Assembly (NCBI GenBank): GCA_026646655.1
Contig: JAPKHT010000008.1
Span: 1-64,000, forward strand
DNA from: JADLBR01 sp020847615
GTDB lineage: Bacteria; Verrucomicrobiota; Verrucomicrobiia; JADLBR01
Direction: 5' to 3'
Length of the DNA stretch: 64,000 nucleotides
Position 1 is the first letter of the stretch, and every line of letters starts with the position of its first letter. The position numbers and the translations under genes were made by a program. This document shows positions 52,677 through 61,330 of the stretch, piece after piece. Below the pieces are notes generated by a model that saw only the letters and a list, made by a program, of their open reading frames with translations, was not told the origin of the DNA and did no database searches.

Positions 52677-52806
52677 AAGCAAAACCGCCTTATTCCAAGG
52701 CAGTTATGATTGGCCAGACCCAGATGCGGCACCGTGCCTGAACGACTGCAACGAATCGTGCTCTCGTTGCATAACTCCTTTGTTCGCAAATAGAAGGCGG
52801 TTTTGC
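52677..52806. repeat. MITE-like element with 13-bp terminal inverted repeats
   Basis: GCAAAACCGCCTT (52679-52691) and AAGGCGGTTTTGC (52794-52806) are perfect inverses. Subterminal CAGTTATG and CATAACTCC also partly pair, so the whole segment could fold back. It contains no reading frame and sits between two family 1 palindromes. Confidence 0.6.
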
Positions 52807-52812
52807 CAGAGG

Positions 52813-52844
52813 GGGCTGCCGGACAAAGTCCGACAGCCTCCTAG
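52813..52844. repeat. palindromic repeat family 1, hairpin after the PL1 gene
   Basis: GGGCTGCCGGAC, AAA, then GTCCGACAGCCTCCTAG lie two bases beyond the stop codon of the minus-strand lyase gene. It probably marks the end of that transcript. Confidence 0.75.
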
Positions 52845-52846
52845 GC

Positions 52847-54166
52847 TCAGGGTTGCCTCGGGCGCGTGGCTTCGGGGACCTCGGTCTCGGAGTGGATGAT
52901 CTTCCCGCCGCCGGAGCGCGCCTCCTCGATGAGCCTGCGGTCGGTGGCATCGCGGTCCCAGGGGCGAGCGCCCGCATTCGCGAGCACCCACGCGGCGGTC
53001 TCGTGGGCCGGGCGCGCCTTGAGCCGCGGCGGCCAAAATGGCGGCGAATCGAACAACCGCACACCATCGCCGCCACCGGCGGCGGTCGACCGGGCCCGTT
53101 CCTCTGGGGCAGGCGGCCCGATCGGCAGGGCCGTGCCATCGGCGTCGAAGAAGAGGTTGTCGCGGAGGTGAAGGTCGCAGGGTCCCTTGGCGCCGATGAA
53201 CGCGGTCCCGGGCGCGGTGCTGGGCCCCTTGCGCGCCACATTGCCGACGATGGCCATCGCGCCGCGCTGCCACTCGTGGCCCTCCCACTCCCCCTCGACG
53301 AGCGCGAAATGCATCGCCCGGCGGCCGGGGTTGTGGACGAGGTTGTTGACCACGACGCCGCGGGCACCGCCCTTGAAGAGCGGGTTGCGATCGTCGTTGC
53401 TGATATAGAGGTTGCCGATGATCGCGATATCGGTCGTGTTGTCGTGCACGAGCGATCCCTTCGAGTGCGGTCCCTTGCGATGGGTGGAGTCGTGAAGGCC
53501 CTCGCCAACGATGCAGTGGCTGAACGTGATGCGGTGCGAGGTGTTCTTGCGCCACTCGTCCGGCGACGCGCCCTCGAAGCGCGGCCCGGAGGCGCTCAGG
53601 TTCTCATCGGTGGCCCACGTGATCGAGCAGTGATCGACGATCACATCGTGCGCGCCGACGGTCGCCAGGCCGTCGATCTCCCAGCCGCTTTTCTTCGGGC
53701 GCCCGCCGGCGCCGGGACGGATCCGGATGTGCCGGACGATCACATCGTTCGTGGCGATCCCGATGCCGCCATTCACGAGCGTGATGCCCGGGCTCGGCGC
53801 CGTCTCGCCCGCGATCGTGACGCGCGGTTCCTTCACTTGAAGCGAATGCCCGCCAAGGTCGATCGTACCGGCGACCGCGAACGAGATGACGTGTGGGCCC
53901 TTTGCGGCCAGCGCCTCGGCGAGCGAGCCCGGCCCGCGCTCGGCAAGCGTGGTCACCGGGATGATCCGGCCGCCCTCGCCGCCGCGCGTCGCCGTCCATC
54001 CGGGCGGCACAACCCAGCGCTCCTTGGCGTCCGGTCCGAAGCAAGCGACGACCGCGCCGCATGCGAGGACGATCCCCGCGATCACGGCGGGAAAAGCGGG
54101 CCGAGAACCGGTGGCAACCGCAGCCGATGCGCCGGTCTTGGGTGAGGAGTTGCGCTCTGTCGTCAT
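52847..54166 (-). CDS. polysaccharide lyase family 1 (pectate-lyase-like)
   Basis: Secreted or membrane-tethered right-handed beta-helix protein of 439 residues, predicted to cleave pectin-like or other uronate polymers by elimination. A hydrophobic segment (FPAVIAGIVLACGAVVAC) near residue 25 is a signal anchor or lipoprotein signal. The parallel beta-helix includes VTIAGETAPSPGITLV, RHIRIRPG, the PL1 core DGLATVGAHDVIVDHCSITW with the Ca2+-binding Asp region, and AIIGNLYISNDDRNPLFKGG. The product would carry unsaturated uronates, the substrate class of the GH88 enzyme at 35207. ATG at 54166 has only a weak Shine-Dalgarno sequence. Confidence 0.85.
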   Translation of the reverse strand: MTTERNSSPKTGASAAVATGSRPAFPAVIAGIVLACGAVVACFGPDAKERWVVPPGWTATRGGEGGRIIPVTTLAERGPGSLAEALAAKGPHVISFAVAGTIDLGGHSLQVKEPRVTIAGETAPSPGITLVNGGIGIATNDVIVRHIRIRPGAGGRPKKSGWEIDGLATVGAHDVIVDHCSITWATDENLSASGPRFEGASPDEWRKNTSHRITFSHCIVGEGLHDSTHRKGPHSKGSLVHDNTTDIAIIGNLYISNDDRNPLFKGGARGVVVNNLVHNPGRRAMHFALVEGEWEGHEWQRGAMAIVGNVARKGPSTAPGTAFIGAKGPCDLHLRDNLFFDADGTALPIGPPAPEERARSTAAGGGDGVRLFDSPPFWPPRLKARPAHETAAWVLANAGARPWDRDATDRRLIEEARSGGGKIIHSETEVPEATRPRQP

Positions 54167-54348
54167 GGGATGGGCCCGCTCCGATCAAAACTGCCTTGGG
54201 AGAGTGACCCCATAAAGAACATTCTCCGTCTCCTCGTGGACAATCGCGTCTCGCGGTCGACGTCGGCGCATTCCCGATCGCGCATGTCAGGGCCCAGGGC
54301 GGCCGATGAACCTCGCCTTGTGGGCCGGGGATGCGTTAGCCTCAATCA

Positions 54349-55404
54349 ATGTCGCCGCCGAAAAGGGAGAGGTTGCCCCCGACGAAACGGACCCCCTCCA
54401 GACCGATATCGATTCTCCGATTCGCGGGTGCCATTTTGGCTGGGTTGTTGGGTTGCGCGGCGGCCCCAGGGGCGACCGATGCCGAGAGCCCAAACATCGA
54501 GCTGGTCAAGACGCTCGATGCCAAGGGCGCGTTCGTGTCACTGGAGGGGAGAGCCCTCTTTTTGACCAGCGGGTTCAACACCAATGCCCAGCAGACTGGC
54601 TATTGGTTCGATATCGGGGAGAACCCGGGCTCTCCGGCGCCGGTGTCCGCATCGTTGCCCGCCGCCTGGCAGATGGCGGTCTCGGGCGACCACGCATTCG
54701 TCTGCGACTACACGAAGTTTCTGACGGTCTGCGAGATGCGCGACCGCGAATTTCGGCAGGTGGCCAAGCTGCCGATGCCGTCGCAGACCGAGAACATCAT
54801 CATCCGGGGAGCGTTCGCCTATATTGCCAACCACACGGCCGGTCTCACCATCGTGGACATCTCGTCGCCGTCGAGGCCGACGATCGTGGGCAATCTGAAC
54901 CCCAAGATCGACTGTGATGCCGTGGCGCTGTCGGGAGACACCGCGATCCTCTACGGGCATTGGGAGAGCCGCCTCGTCTTTGCCGACATCCGCGATCCCG
55001 CGAACCCCCGCCAGGTCGGGGTCTTCCAGCACGACCCGAAGACCTTCAACCAGGGCGAGATGGCCGTTGACAATGACCTTGCCTACTGCACCGCGGTGAA
55101 TGGCCTCGTCATCGTCAATGTCGCCGACCCGGCGAACCCGAAACTGGCAAGCGCGGTGCCCCTCGATGTGCCCACGACAGACGTGGCCGTCATGGACGGG
55201 ATCGCATTCGTCGCATGCCGCGATGGGGTGCGCGTCTACGGGGTGCGCGATCCGGCGCTGCCGGTCGAAATGGGACACTACCCGTGCCCCGCGTCGCAGC
55301 TCGCGGTCCGGCGAGCCCATGCCGATTCCGGCACGGGCTACCACATCTATGCGGCCAACAAGAGAGGACCGGCGATGGTATTGCGGTTTCATCGCCGCGA
55401 ATAG
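54349..55404 (+). CDS. secreted LVIVD-repeat beta-propeller protein
   Basis: A 351-residue exported protein with no catalytic motif. A basic N-terminus and hydrophobic stretch (ISILRFAGAILAGLLGCAAA) form a signal peptide, possibly lipoprotein type at LLGC. Repeats of the LVIVD class follow, for example HTAGLTIVDISSPSRPTIVG and VNGLVIVNVADPANPKLA, building a beta-propeller. Its repeats resemble the N-terminal propeller of the giant protein at 13048. A binding role at the cell surface is likely; the ligand is unknown. It is divergent from the PL1 gene. Confidence 0.82.
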   Translation: MSPPKRERLPPTKRTPSRPISILRFAGAILAGLLGCAAAPGATDAESPNIELVKTLDAKGAFVSLEGRALFLTSGFNTNAQQTGYWFDIGENPGSPAPVSASLPAAWQMAVSGDHAFVCDYTKFLTVCEMRDREFRQVAKLPMPSQTENIIIRGAFAYIANHTAGLTIVDISSPSRPTIVGNLNPKIDCDAVALSGDTAILYGHWESRLVFADIRDPANPRQVGVFQHDPKTFNQGEMAVDNDLAYCTAVNGLVIVNVADPANPKLASAVPLDVPTTDVAVMDGIAFVACRDGVRVYGVRDPALPVEMGHYPCPASQLAVRRAHADSGTGYHIYAANKRGPAMVLRFHRRE

Positions 55405-55436
55405 GCGCGCCGCGTTCTGGCCGCTGGAGCCTTGCG

Positions 55437-57683
55437 CTACTTCTTGAATCCCGACTCAGTGCCCGAGCGCCGGATCTTGGACTCATCGATGTCCCCCGGC
55501 TGCCAGCGCCGCGCCATCGTCACGTCATCGAGGACCTTCGCGGCCTGGCCGGGGATATCGACGATCCCGGTGCGGTTGAAGAGCGCCGGCTGCACGTACT
55601 GGCGGGTGTACGCCGCGGCATAATCCTTCCAGTGGGCCAGTGCCGACTCGAGATGACGGATTGCCGAGGCCCTCCGTGCCTCGTCGCCGCTCTTGTCGAA
55701 TAGGGCGAGTTCGCAGGCGCCGCGGATCTTCGCCGCGTAATACCGACCGAGGTGCGCCATGGCCTCGATGTCGCCCAGCGTGGCCGCGTACTCCCTCGCG
55801 CCATCGGCCGAGGTGATGGTTGCCCGCCGCAAGTCCGGCAGGGCATCGAGGGCCTTAACCGCGTTGCCGTCCAGCGTCGCGGCGATCTCCGGCGGCGTGA
55901 CGCCTTCCGGTTTCTGTTTGGCGAGTAGCCGGGCCCGCCACTCGATGATGTTGAGCACCCCCGCGCCGGGCATGGTGCCGCCCTCGATGAAATCGCGCAC
56001 CGTGTAGAATCCGCTCTTCCTGCGGCACGCCTCGGGAAACCATTTGATGTCGATGTCGCCCCAGAAGAAGCGGGTGATGTGCGGGAAGGTCTTCGAGGCG
56101 CTGGCCCACGCGGACGTGAGGGCGCCGACATCGGCCCCGGGGAACCGGGCCCCCACGAGTCGCCCGAACGTTGCGGCGGGTAATTCCGGATCATATGCCA
56201 GCCGCCCCCACAGCGCGAATGAGAGCCATTGCTTCTGCATCACCGTCTGTCGCGGGTTCCCCGGATCCTTGGACAGGAAATCCCTTCCCCAGGTGTAGCC
56301 GTCGGGTCCCATGTAAAATCCGGCGATCTTGTCTTCACCGGGGATGGCCCTGATGAAGGCGCGGGCGTAATCCACATCGGCCCACCGGAAGCTATAGATG
56401 TCGTCGTTGCGCACCGTCAGCCAACTGCGAAGCTCGGGCGAGAGAAGCGGGAGCAGTGGCCGGATCATGCCGGGATCGGGCACGGAGTACATGTGCGCGA
56501 TGGCGTATTTGAAACTCAGGTCGAGTTGGCAGGGCAGCTCGGCAAACGCCTGCCGGATGTCGCCCAGCCCCGTCATGTGGAATCGATGGATGAGGCGGAA
56601 CTCGCGCCCCGGGGTCGCCTTTAACGCGTCGCGGATGCCCTCCCCGTAAGTCTGCCAGAGCCACTGCTCCTTATCCCGGGCGCTCATCTCTTTGGGGAAA
56701 CCCTCGCCGGCGGTGATCCCCATGCCCGCCAGCAAGGGATAGGTGGCGACGGTCTCGCGCGCGCTCGCGCGGAAATACGCGATGGTCCGCGGTGCCCGCT
56801 TGTCGTCCGTGATGCCATCCTTCCCCTCGGCGCCATACAGAAAGATGTTCCAGGTGAACCAGTAGACATCCACGCCGCGGTCCTTGGCCAACCGCATGAC
56901 ATCGCGCCAGAAGGCGATCTTCTCGTCGATGGTGATCCTCTTGACCACCTCATGGTCGGCGAGCATCTCGGGCCGGACAAAACCGTGCCCGGCGCCGCTG
57001 AAGTTCTCGTCCAACGCCGCCCTTGTCCGCCAGACATCATCGAGGGCCACGCTCGGGAACTCGCGCACCCTGACGATGCTGGGGAAGGGATGGAGGGACC
57101 ACAGGGAGATGAGATTGTATCGGTGGCGCGCCATGTCGTCGAACATCTCGCGCCAGAAGCCCATGCTCCACATTTCAGGGATGTTTGCCTGGGCGGCGTC
57201 GGCCGGATCGGAATAGGACGGCGTGCGCAGGTCGAGGGGGATGTTGAATTTGATGCCGCGCTGGGCGATGTGTGGCCGACGATCGGAATCCCGGATGCGA
57301 TCGAGCGTGCCGGTGCGGATGGCCTCGGCGATGTCCAGGCCCCCATACATCAGGCCGGCGGTGTCGGCACCCAGGACGCGTATGACCGGCGCGCCACCGT
57401 CGCGCCCCACCCGGATCGCATAACCCTGCGGGACCCCGGCGACCCCGTCCTGGCGCTCGATGGCCAACGAAATGCGAATCGCATCCGCGGGCGCCGACGA
57501 GAGACCCTCGGTCACCGCCAGCCCGCGCGCCTCTGCCTCCCGGCGGATCTCCGCCGCCGCGAACCTCGCCGGTCCGCTGTCCCCTGCCAGATCGATGACG
57601 ACCCCGTCCCCGGCCAGGGCGTGATGCGATAGCACCGTAATCAGCACGAGGGAGAGGGGAGCGAACCGAATGCCGCCAAGCAT
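55437..57683 (-). CDS. secreted glycoside-hydrolase-like protein with GH67-type N-terminal domain
   Basis: A 748-residue exported protein. After a signal peptide (FAPLSLVLITVLSHHALAG), residues about 30-115 form the alpha-glucuronidase/GH67 N-terminal type fold (ARFAAAEIRREAEARGL; GLMYGGLDIAEAIR). A TIM-barrel-like catalytic region begins at QRGIKFNIPLDLRTPSYSD and contains FWREMFDDMARHRYNLISLW, VYWFTWNIFLYG and HRFHMTGLGDIR. The C-terminal 150 residues are helical. It may cleave uronic-acid-containing glycans, but the family is not pinned down; GH115-like or an unclassified family are alternatives. Confidence 0.7.
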   Translation of the reverse strand: MLGGIRFAPLSLVLITVLSHHALAGDGVVIDLAGDSGPARFAAAEIRREAEARGLAVTEGLSSAPADAIRISLAIERQDGVAGVPQGYAIRVGRDGGAPVIRVLGADTAGLMYGGLDIAEAIRTGTLDRIRDSDRRPHIAQRGIKFNIPLDLRTPSYSDPADAAQANIPEMWSMGFWREMFDDMARHRYNLISLWSLHPFPSIVRVREFPSVALDDVWRTRAALDENFSGAGHGFVRPEMLADHEVVKRITIDEKIAFWRDVMRLAKDRGVDVYWFTWNIFLYGAEGKDGITDDKRAPRTIAYFRASARETVATYPLLAGMGITAGEGFPKEMSARDKEQWLWQTYGEGIRDALKATPGREFRLIHRFHMTGLGDIRQAFAELPCQLDLSFKYAIAHMYSVPDPGMIRPLLPLLSPELRSWLTVRNDDIYSFRWADVDYARAFIRAIPGEDKIAGFYMGPDGYTWGRDFLSKDPGNPRQTVMQKQWLSFALWGRLAYDPELPAATFGRLVGARFPGADVGALTSAWASASKTFPHITRFFWGDIDIKWFPEACRRKSGFYTVRDFIEGGTMPGAGVLNIIEWRARLLAKQKPEGVTPPEIAATLDGNAVKALDALPDLRRATITSADGAREYAATLGDIEAMAHLGRYYAAKIRGACELALFDKSGDEARRASAIRHLESALAHWKDYAAAYTRQYVQPALFNRTGIVDIPGQAAKVLDDVTMARRWQPGDIDESKIRRSGTESGFKK

Positions 57684-57826
57684 GCGACGATCCAAGCGAC
57701 CACCCACTCGGCGGTCGATCTCAAACGTCCGCGGGTTCCTCCGCGGGAATGTTCCGGCTCGATCTCCCCACGCCCAAAGGCAGCATACCCCCAAGGACTC
57801 TCGGTCGGGACGACGAGGATGTGGAT

Positions 57827-59191
57827 ATGAGGGTGGTTGTGAGTCGGGTCATGCCCTTCGCCCTGTTCCTGGCGCCATGGATCGCGCCCGGTGCGGAGGT
57901 CCGCATCGCCAGCGATTTCCCGGGCGGCAATATCGTAATCGAGAGGATCGAAGGGGATGACGTATTCGTCCACCAGGATCTCCGCGACACCAAGGGCGAC
58001 TGGTTCTATTGGTACTTCGCGGTGCGCGGCGCACAGGGCCGCGAGCTGACATTCCATTTCACGAGAAGCCGGGCCATCGGACCGCTCGGGCCCGGCGTCA
58101 GCCGCGACGGGGGAAGGAGTTGGGCGTGGCTCGGCCGCAGGGGTTCACCCACGTCGTTCACCTGCGGCTTTGGCTCTGACGACACCGAGGTGCGGTTCAG
58201 CTTCGGCATGCCCTACCAGCACGCGGACCTGATGCGCTTTTTAGAAAGGCACGCGAAGAAACCGTGCCTGAAACGCGAGGTGTTGGGCAAGACGCGGAAA
58301 GGCAGGCCTGTCGACCTGCTGCGGATCGGACGTCCCGGCGCAAGGGCGAAGCACAAGGTGCTTGTCACCGCGCGCCACCACGCCTGCGAGATGATGGCGA
58401 GCTATGTCGCGGAGGGGTTGATCGATGCGTTCCTTGAGGATTCCGAGACCGGGCGATGGTTGCGGGAGCACGTCGATTGCGCCGTGGTCCCGATGGTGGA
58501 CCTGGATGGCGTCGAGGACGGCGACCAGGGGAAGAACCGCCAACCGCACGACCACAAGGCCGACTACCGGGGCACGAGCATCTACCCGGAGGTGGCGGCC
58601 CTGCGGAAGTTCCTGGCGGAATGGGCGGGCGGCCGACCCGACGTCGACATCGACCTGCACAACCCCGGCATCAACCACGACAGGATCTACACCCACGCGC
58701 TGCGCGCCGCGGTGGGCGAGGGACCCGAGTCACGCGCCCCGGAGAGGAAATTCCTGGAGACGCTGGAGGCCGTGCAGCGGGGCCCAATGAAATTTCGCCT
58801 CCAGGACTCGGTGGATTTCGCCGCGCGCATGGCCGCCAAATCGAAGACGGCGGAGGGCGAGGGCGCGACGCCTGGCGACAAGGTCCCGGGGACCATGGCG
58901 GGCAGTCGCGATGGCGAGGTGAACGCCGGGTTCGAGATCCCCTACGCCCTCGTGGGCGACGTCCCCGTCACGCCCGACTCCGCGCGGGCCTTCGGGCACG
59001 ACATCGCCCGGGCCCTGGTCGTCTCGGCCAATGGGATTCTGGGCGATTTGCCGGAGGCGGGAGCCTCGGCGCTGGATCCGTCCCCGACCGGCCAGGCCGA
59101 GGAGATCGCGGTCAGCCACCCCACCGCAACCAGACGCGAGCGGTTCGCTCTGCCCAAGGCCGGACACACGGCCCGGGTGATCATCGAGTGA
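57827..59191 (+). CDS. secreted M14-type zinc carboxypeptidase
   Basis: A 454-residue metallopeptidase with a signal peptide (VSRVMPFALFLAPWIAPG). The N-terminal 130 residues form the beta-sandwich domain seen before the catalytic domain in cytosolic-carboxypeptidase-like M14 proteins (GDWFYWYFAVRGAQGREL). The zinc site begins at TARHHACEMMASYV (HxxE); VDIDLHNPGINHDRIY supplies the third His, and a Glu late in the protein should be catalytic. It likely trims peptides or peptidoglycan-type amides outside the cytoplasm; the substrate is unknown. ATG at 57827 has GAGG upstream. Confidence 0.85.
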   Translation: MRVVVSRVMPFALFLAPWIAPGAEVRIASDFPGGNIVIERIEGDDVFVHQDLRDTKGDWFYWYFAVRGAQGRELTFHFTRSRAIGPLGPGVSRDGGRSWAWLGRRGSPTSFTCGFGSDDTEVRFSFGMPYQHADLMRFLERHAKKPCLKREVLGKTRKGRPVDLLRIGRPGARAKHKVLVTARHHACEMMASYVAEGLIDAFLEDSETGRWLREHVDCAVVPMVDLDGVEDGDQGKNRQPHDHKADYRGTSIYPEVAALRKFLAEWAGGRPDVDIDLHNPGINHDRIYTHALRAAVGEGPESRAPERKFLETLEAVQRGPMKFRLQDSVDFAARMAAKSKTAEGEGATPGDKVPGTMAGSRDGEVNAGFEIPYALVGDVPVTPDSARAFGHDIARALVVSANGILGDLPEAGASALDPSPTGQAEEIAVSHPTATRRERFALPKAGHTARVIIE

Positions 59192-59272
59192 GGTCCGTGA
59201 CTGAGGCACGAAATCGAGACAGATTGAAGAAAACTGGCCAAAGGGAGGCAGGTCCTGTTCGATTATATAGCC

Positions 59273-60199
59273 ATGACGGAACATCCCATCCGATATTTTC
59301 TGCCGACATCGCGCGCCTTTGACGGAACCAAGCGCGTCCTTTTTCAACCATTTGAACTCGGGAAGTGGTTCGTTCTGGGGTTCAGCGCGTGGCTCGCCGG
59401 CTTGCTTGACGGGAATGGGGGCGGCGGTGGCACCGGCGTCGGGGGCGACCAGACGGATGGCGGTCCGGCGGAAAGCTTCCTTCGGGGGGTGGCCGATTGG
59501 GCGCAGCAGCACATGGGGATCGCGATCCTGATCGGGGCGGTGGTGCTGCTGGTCTTCATCGGTCTGGCGGTGCTGCTATTCTGGATCAGCTCGCGCGGCA
59601 AATTCATGTTTCTCGACAACGTGGTCCACAATCGGGCGAGGGTGAGGATTCCATGGAACCAGTTTCGCGCTCAGGGGAATTCGCTCTGCCTCTGGCGGCT
59701 GGTTTTCGCGGCGATCGCCATTTCCGCGGTCCTGATCGTCGTCGGGGCCTTCGCCGTGCCATGTGTCATGCTGCGCGATTCGCGGGGATGGCTCTTGGCG
59801 CTGGCGGGTTGTGGTATCGCGGGGACCCTGGCCCTTGTGCTGGCGCTCATCTACGTGGGCATCCTGCTTGAGGATTTCGTGATTCCGCTGATGTACCGGG
59901 ATTCGCTCACCACGAATCAGGCTTGGGGGCGATTCCTCGCGGTGCACAGGTACTCGCCCGGCCACTTCGTGCGGTACGCGCTATGGAAAGTCGTCCTCGG
60001 AATAGCCGCGCTCGTCGCGATCGTCCTGGTGGGCATAGGAACGTGTGGCCTGGGGATTCTCCTGATGATCATCCCGTACATAGGGACCGTCTTCCTTCTT
60101 CCCGTCCCGGTCTTCTTCCGGTTTCTCGGGCCGGAGTTCCTGAGGCAATTCGGGGGCGACTGCGACATCTTGGATTCCGGGGCCGAGGCGGCGAAGTAG
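59273..60199 (+). CDS. polytopic membrane protein of unknown function
   Basis: A 308-residue integral membrane protein. Hydrophobic segments occur near residues 31-45, 81-107 (GIAILIGAVVLLVFIGLAVL), 143-165, 173-200 and a long pair at 236-285 (LGIAALVAIVLVGIGTCGLG). A Gly-rich loop (NGGGGGTGVGG) follows the first. I do not recognise a transporter or enzyme motif; the layout resembles DUF-type membrane proteins common in PVC bacteria. The ATG at 59273 opens MTEHPIRYFLP with an AT-rich leader. A family 1 palindrome starts at the stop codon. Confidence 0.75.
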   Translation: MTEHPIRYFLPTSRAFDGTKRVLFQPFELGKWFVLGFSAWLAGLLDGNGGGGGTGVGGDQTDGGPAESFLRGVADWAQQHMGIAILIGAVVLLVFIGLAVLLFWISSRGKFMFLDNVVHNRARVRIPWNQFRAQGNSLCLWRLVFAAIAISAVLIVVGAFAVPCVMLRDSRGWLLALAGCGIAGTLALVLALIYVGILLEDFVIPLMYRDSLTTNQAWGRFLAVHRYSPGHFVRYALWKVVLGIAALVAIVLVGIGTCGLGILLMIIPYIGTVFLLPVPVFFRFLGPEFLRQFGGDCDILDSGAEAAK

Positions 60200-60232
60200 G
60201 AATTTGCCGGACGAGGTCCGACAAACTCCTAG
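60198..60232. repeat. palindromic repeat family 1 between convergent genes
   Basis: AGGAATTTGCCGGAC, GAG, then GTCCGACAAACTCCTAG. The left edge overlaps the stop codon of the membrane protein gene, and the terminal CTAG supplies the TAG stop of the minus-strand gene. It may end both transcripts. Confidence 0.8.
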
Positions 60233-61330
60233 CGCTGCTTCGCTCGCGCTTCCATGTCCCCGTGGACTGAGGTGAGCGAACGGACCAGTTCCTCCCAAGG
60301 CCGCCCGTCGCTTCGGACGAGGCCGCGGTTGGCCTCGCGCTCGGGGCTGTCGAAGTCGCCATATATAAACCAGTGGGCGCCGACGATGTAGGGCTCGTTG
60401 AAGAAGTCCGCGGCGATATGGGCGGCCTGGCGCGCGCGGATGGCCTGGGTGGGAACCGCCTGCGGGAAGGACCAATCCAGGACCGCCTTCTTCTGCCCGT
60501 ATAGCCCGCTATCCATCGCCGGCACGCTCCATTCGCCGACGATGAATGGTTTGCCGGTGCGCCGCGCGACTTCCCGCAGGACCGCAAGCCCGCTGGGCCC
60601 GACGCCGGCCGCTTGGTTGTCGGGATACAGGTTGACGGCCACGAGGTCGTAGGCCGCGCAGAGGTCGATGTTGGGCAGCCAATGGGGCAGGCCGCCGAGG
60701 TTGTGGCGATTTGAGGCGATCAGGTGATCGGGGTCGGCCTCCCTCGTGACCCGCAGGGTGACGTCCACATAGCGCTGGTACAACCGCCGCGCGAAAGCGA
60801 TGAAGTCCTCGTGCATCGGCCCGCGATCCAGCGGTGGCTCGGGCCGGGCGGCGGCCAGAGCCTCATAACTGGCGAAGGCCGTGCACCAGCGCGCGTTGAG
60901 GGACGATATCTGGGGATACTCTTCCCGAAGGAACTCGATCAGTGCGCGACCGCAGTGCGGGCTCCAGACGAAGCGGTGAAGGTCGTCGAAGCCAATCTCA
61001 TTGTCCACGAACCACGCGACGAAGTCCGGGTCGCCGCGCACCAACGATGCCTGATCTTCCGCACGTTTCCTGGCGGATGCTTCAAATCGCGGGTCGAACG
61101 GGTCGGGGAAACCGTGCTCGCCGTCCTTCTGCCGCCCGCGGCAGTCGGTGAGGAGGTCGAATTCGCCATGCCTGAGGCAGTCGTGGTAGTTCAGCACGGC
61201 GAATTGGGGCATGGTCGGTCGCCCCTGCTCCCGCAACTCCTGGTTGTATCGGGCATAGCGCCGCAGCGAGTGCCAGCCGGCGAGGCCGTTGAAGCCCCAG
61301 CCACGGCCCGACCACCAGCGCACGCCCGAC
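60229..61330 (-). pseudogene. 5'-truncated clan GH-A glycosidase (beta-galactosidase/agarase-like)
   Basis: The readable part starts around GRGWGFNGLAGWHSLRRYA and keeps a good TIM-barrel pattern to its end. VDNEIGFDDLHRF carries the acid/base Asn-Glu pair and FIVGEWSVPAMDSG the nucleophile Glu, both typical of GH42/GH50-like clan A enzymes. Its own N-terminus, signal peptide and the first strand of the barrel are missing. Upstream in the same strand, but in another frame, is an MBL-fold gene that runs into it. The gene therefore looks like the product of a deletion or a frameshifted fusion. The final TAG comes from a palindromic repeat. Confidence 0.7.

Larger units (their letters stand above)
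52183..52846. other. gene-free stretch of 664 bases filled with palindromic elements
   Basis: No credible gene lies here. From the left it holds GCTGATC/GATCAGC short repeats near 52200-52290, then a 15-bp inverted pair, an 86-base cruciform-forming element, a family 1 palindrome, a roughly 130-base element with terminal inverted repeats and another family 1 palindrome. Base composition is more mixed than in neighbouring genes. Confidence 0.75.
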
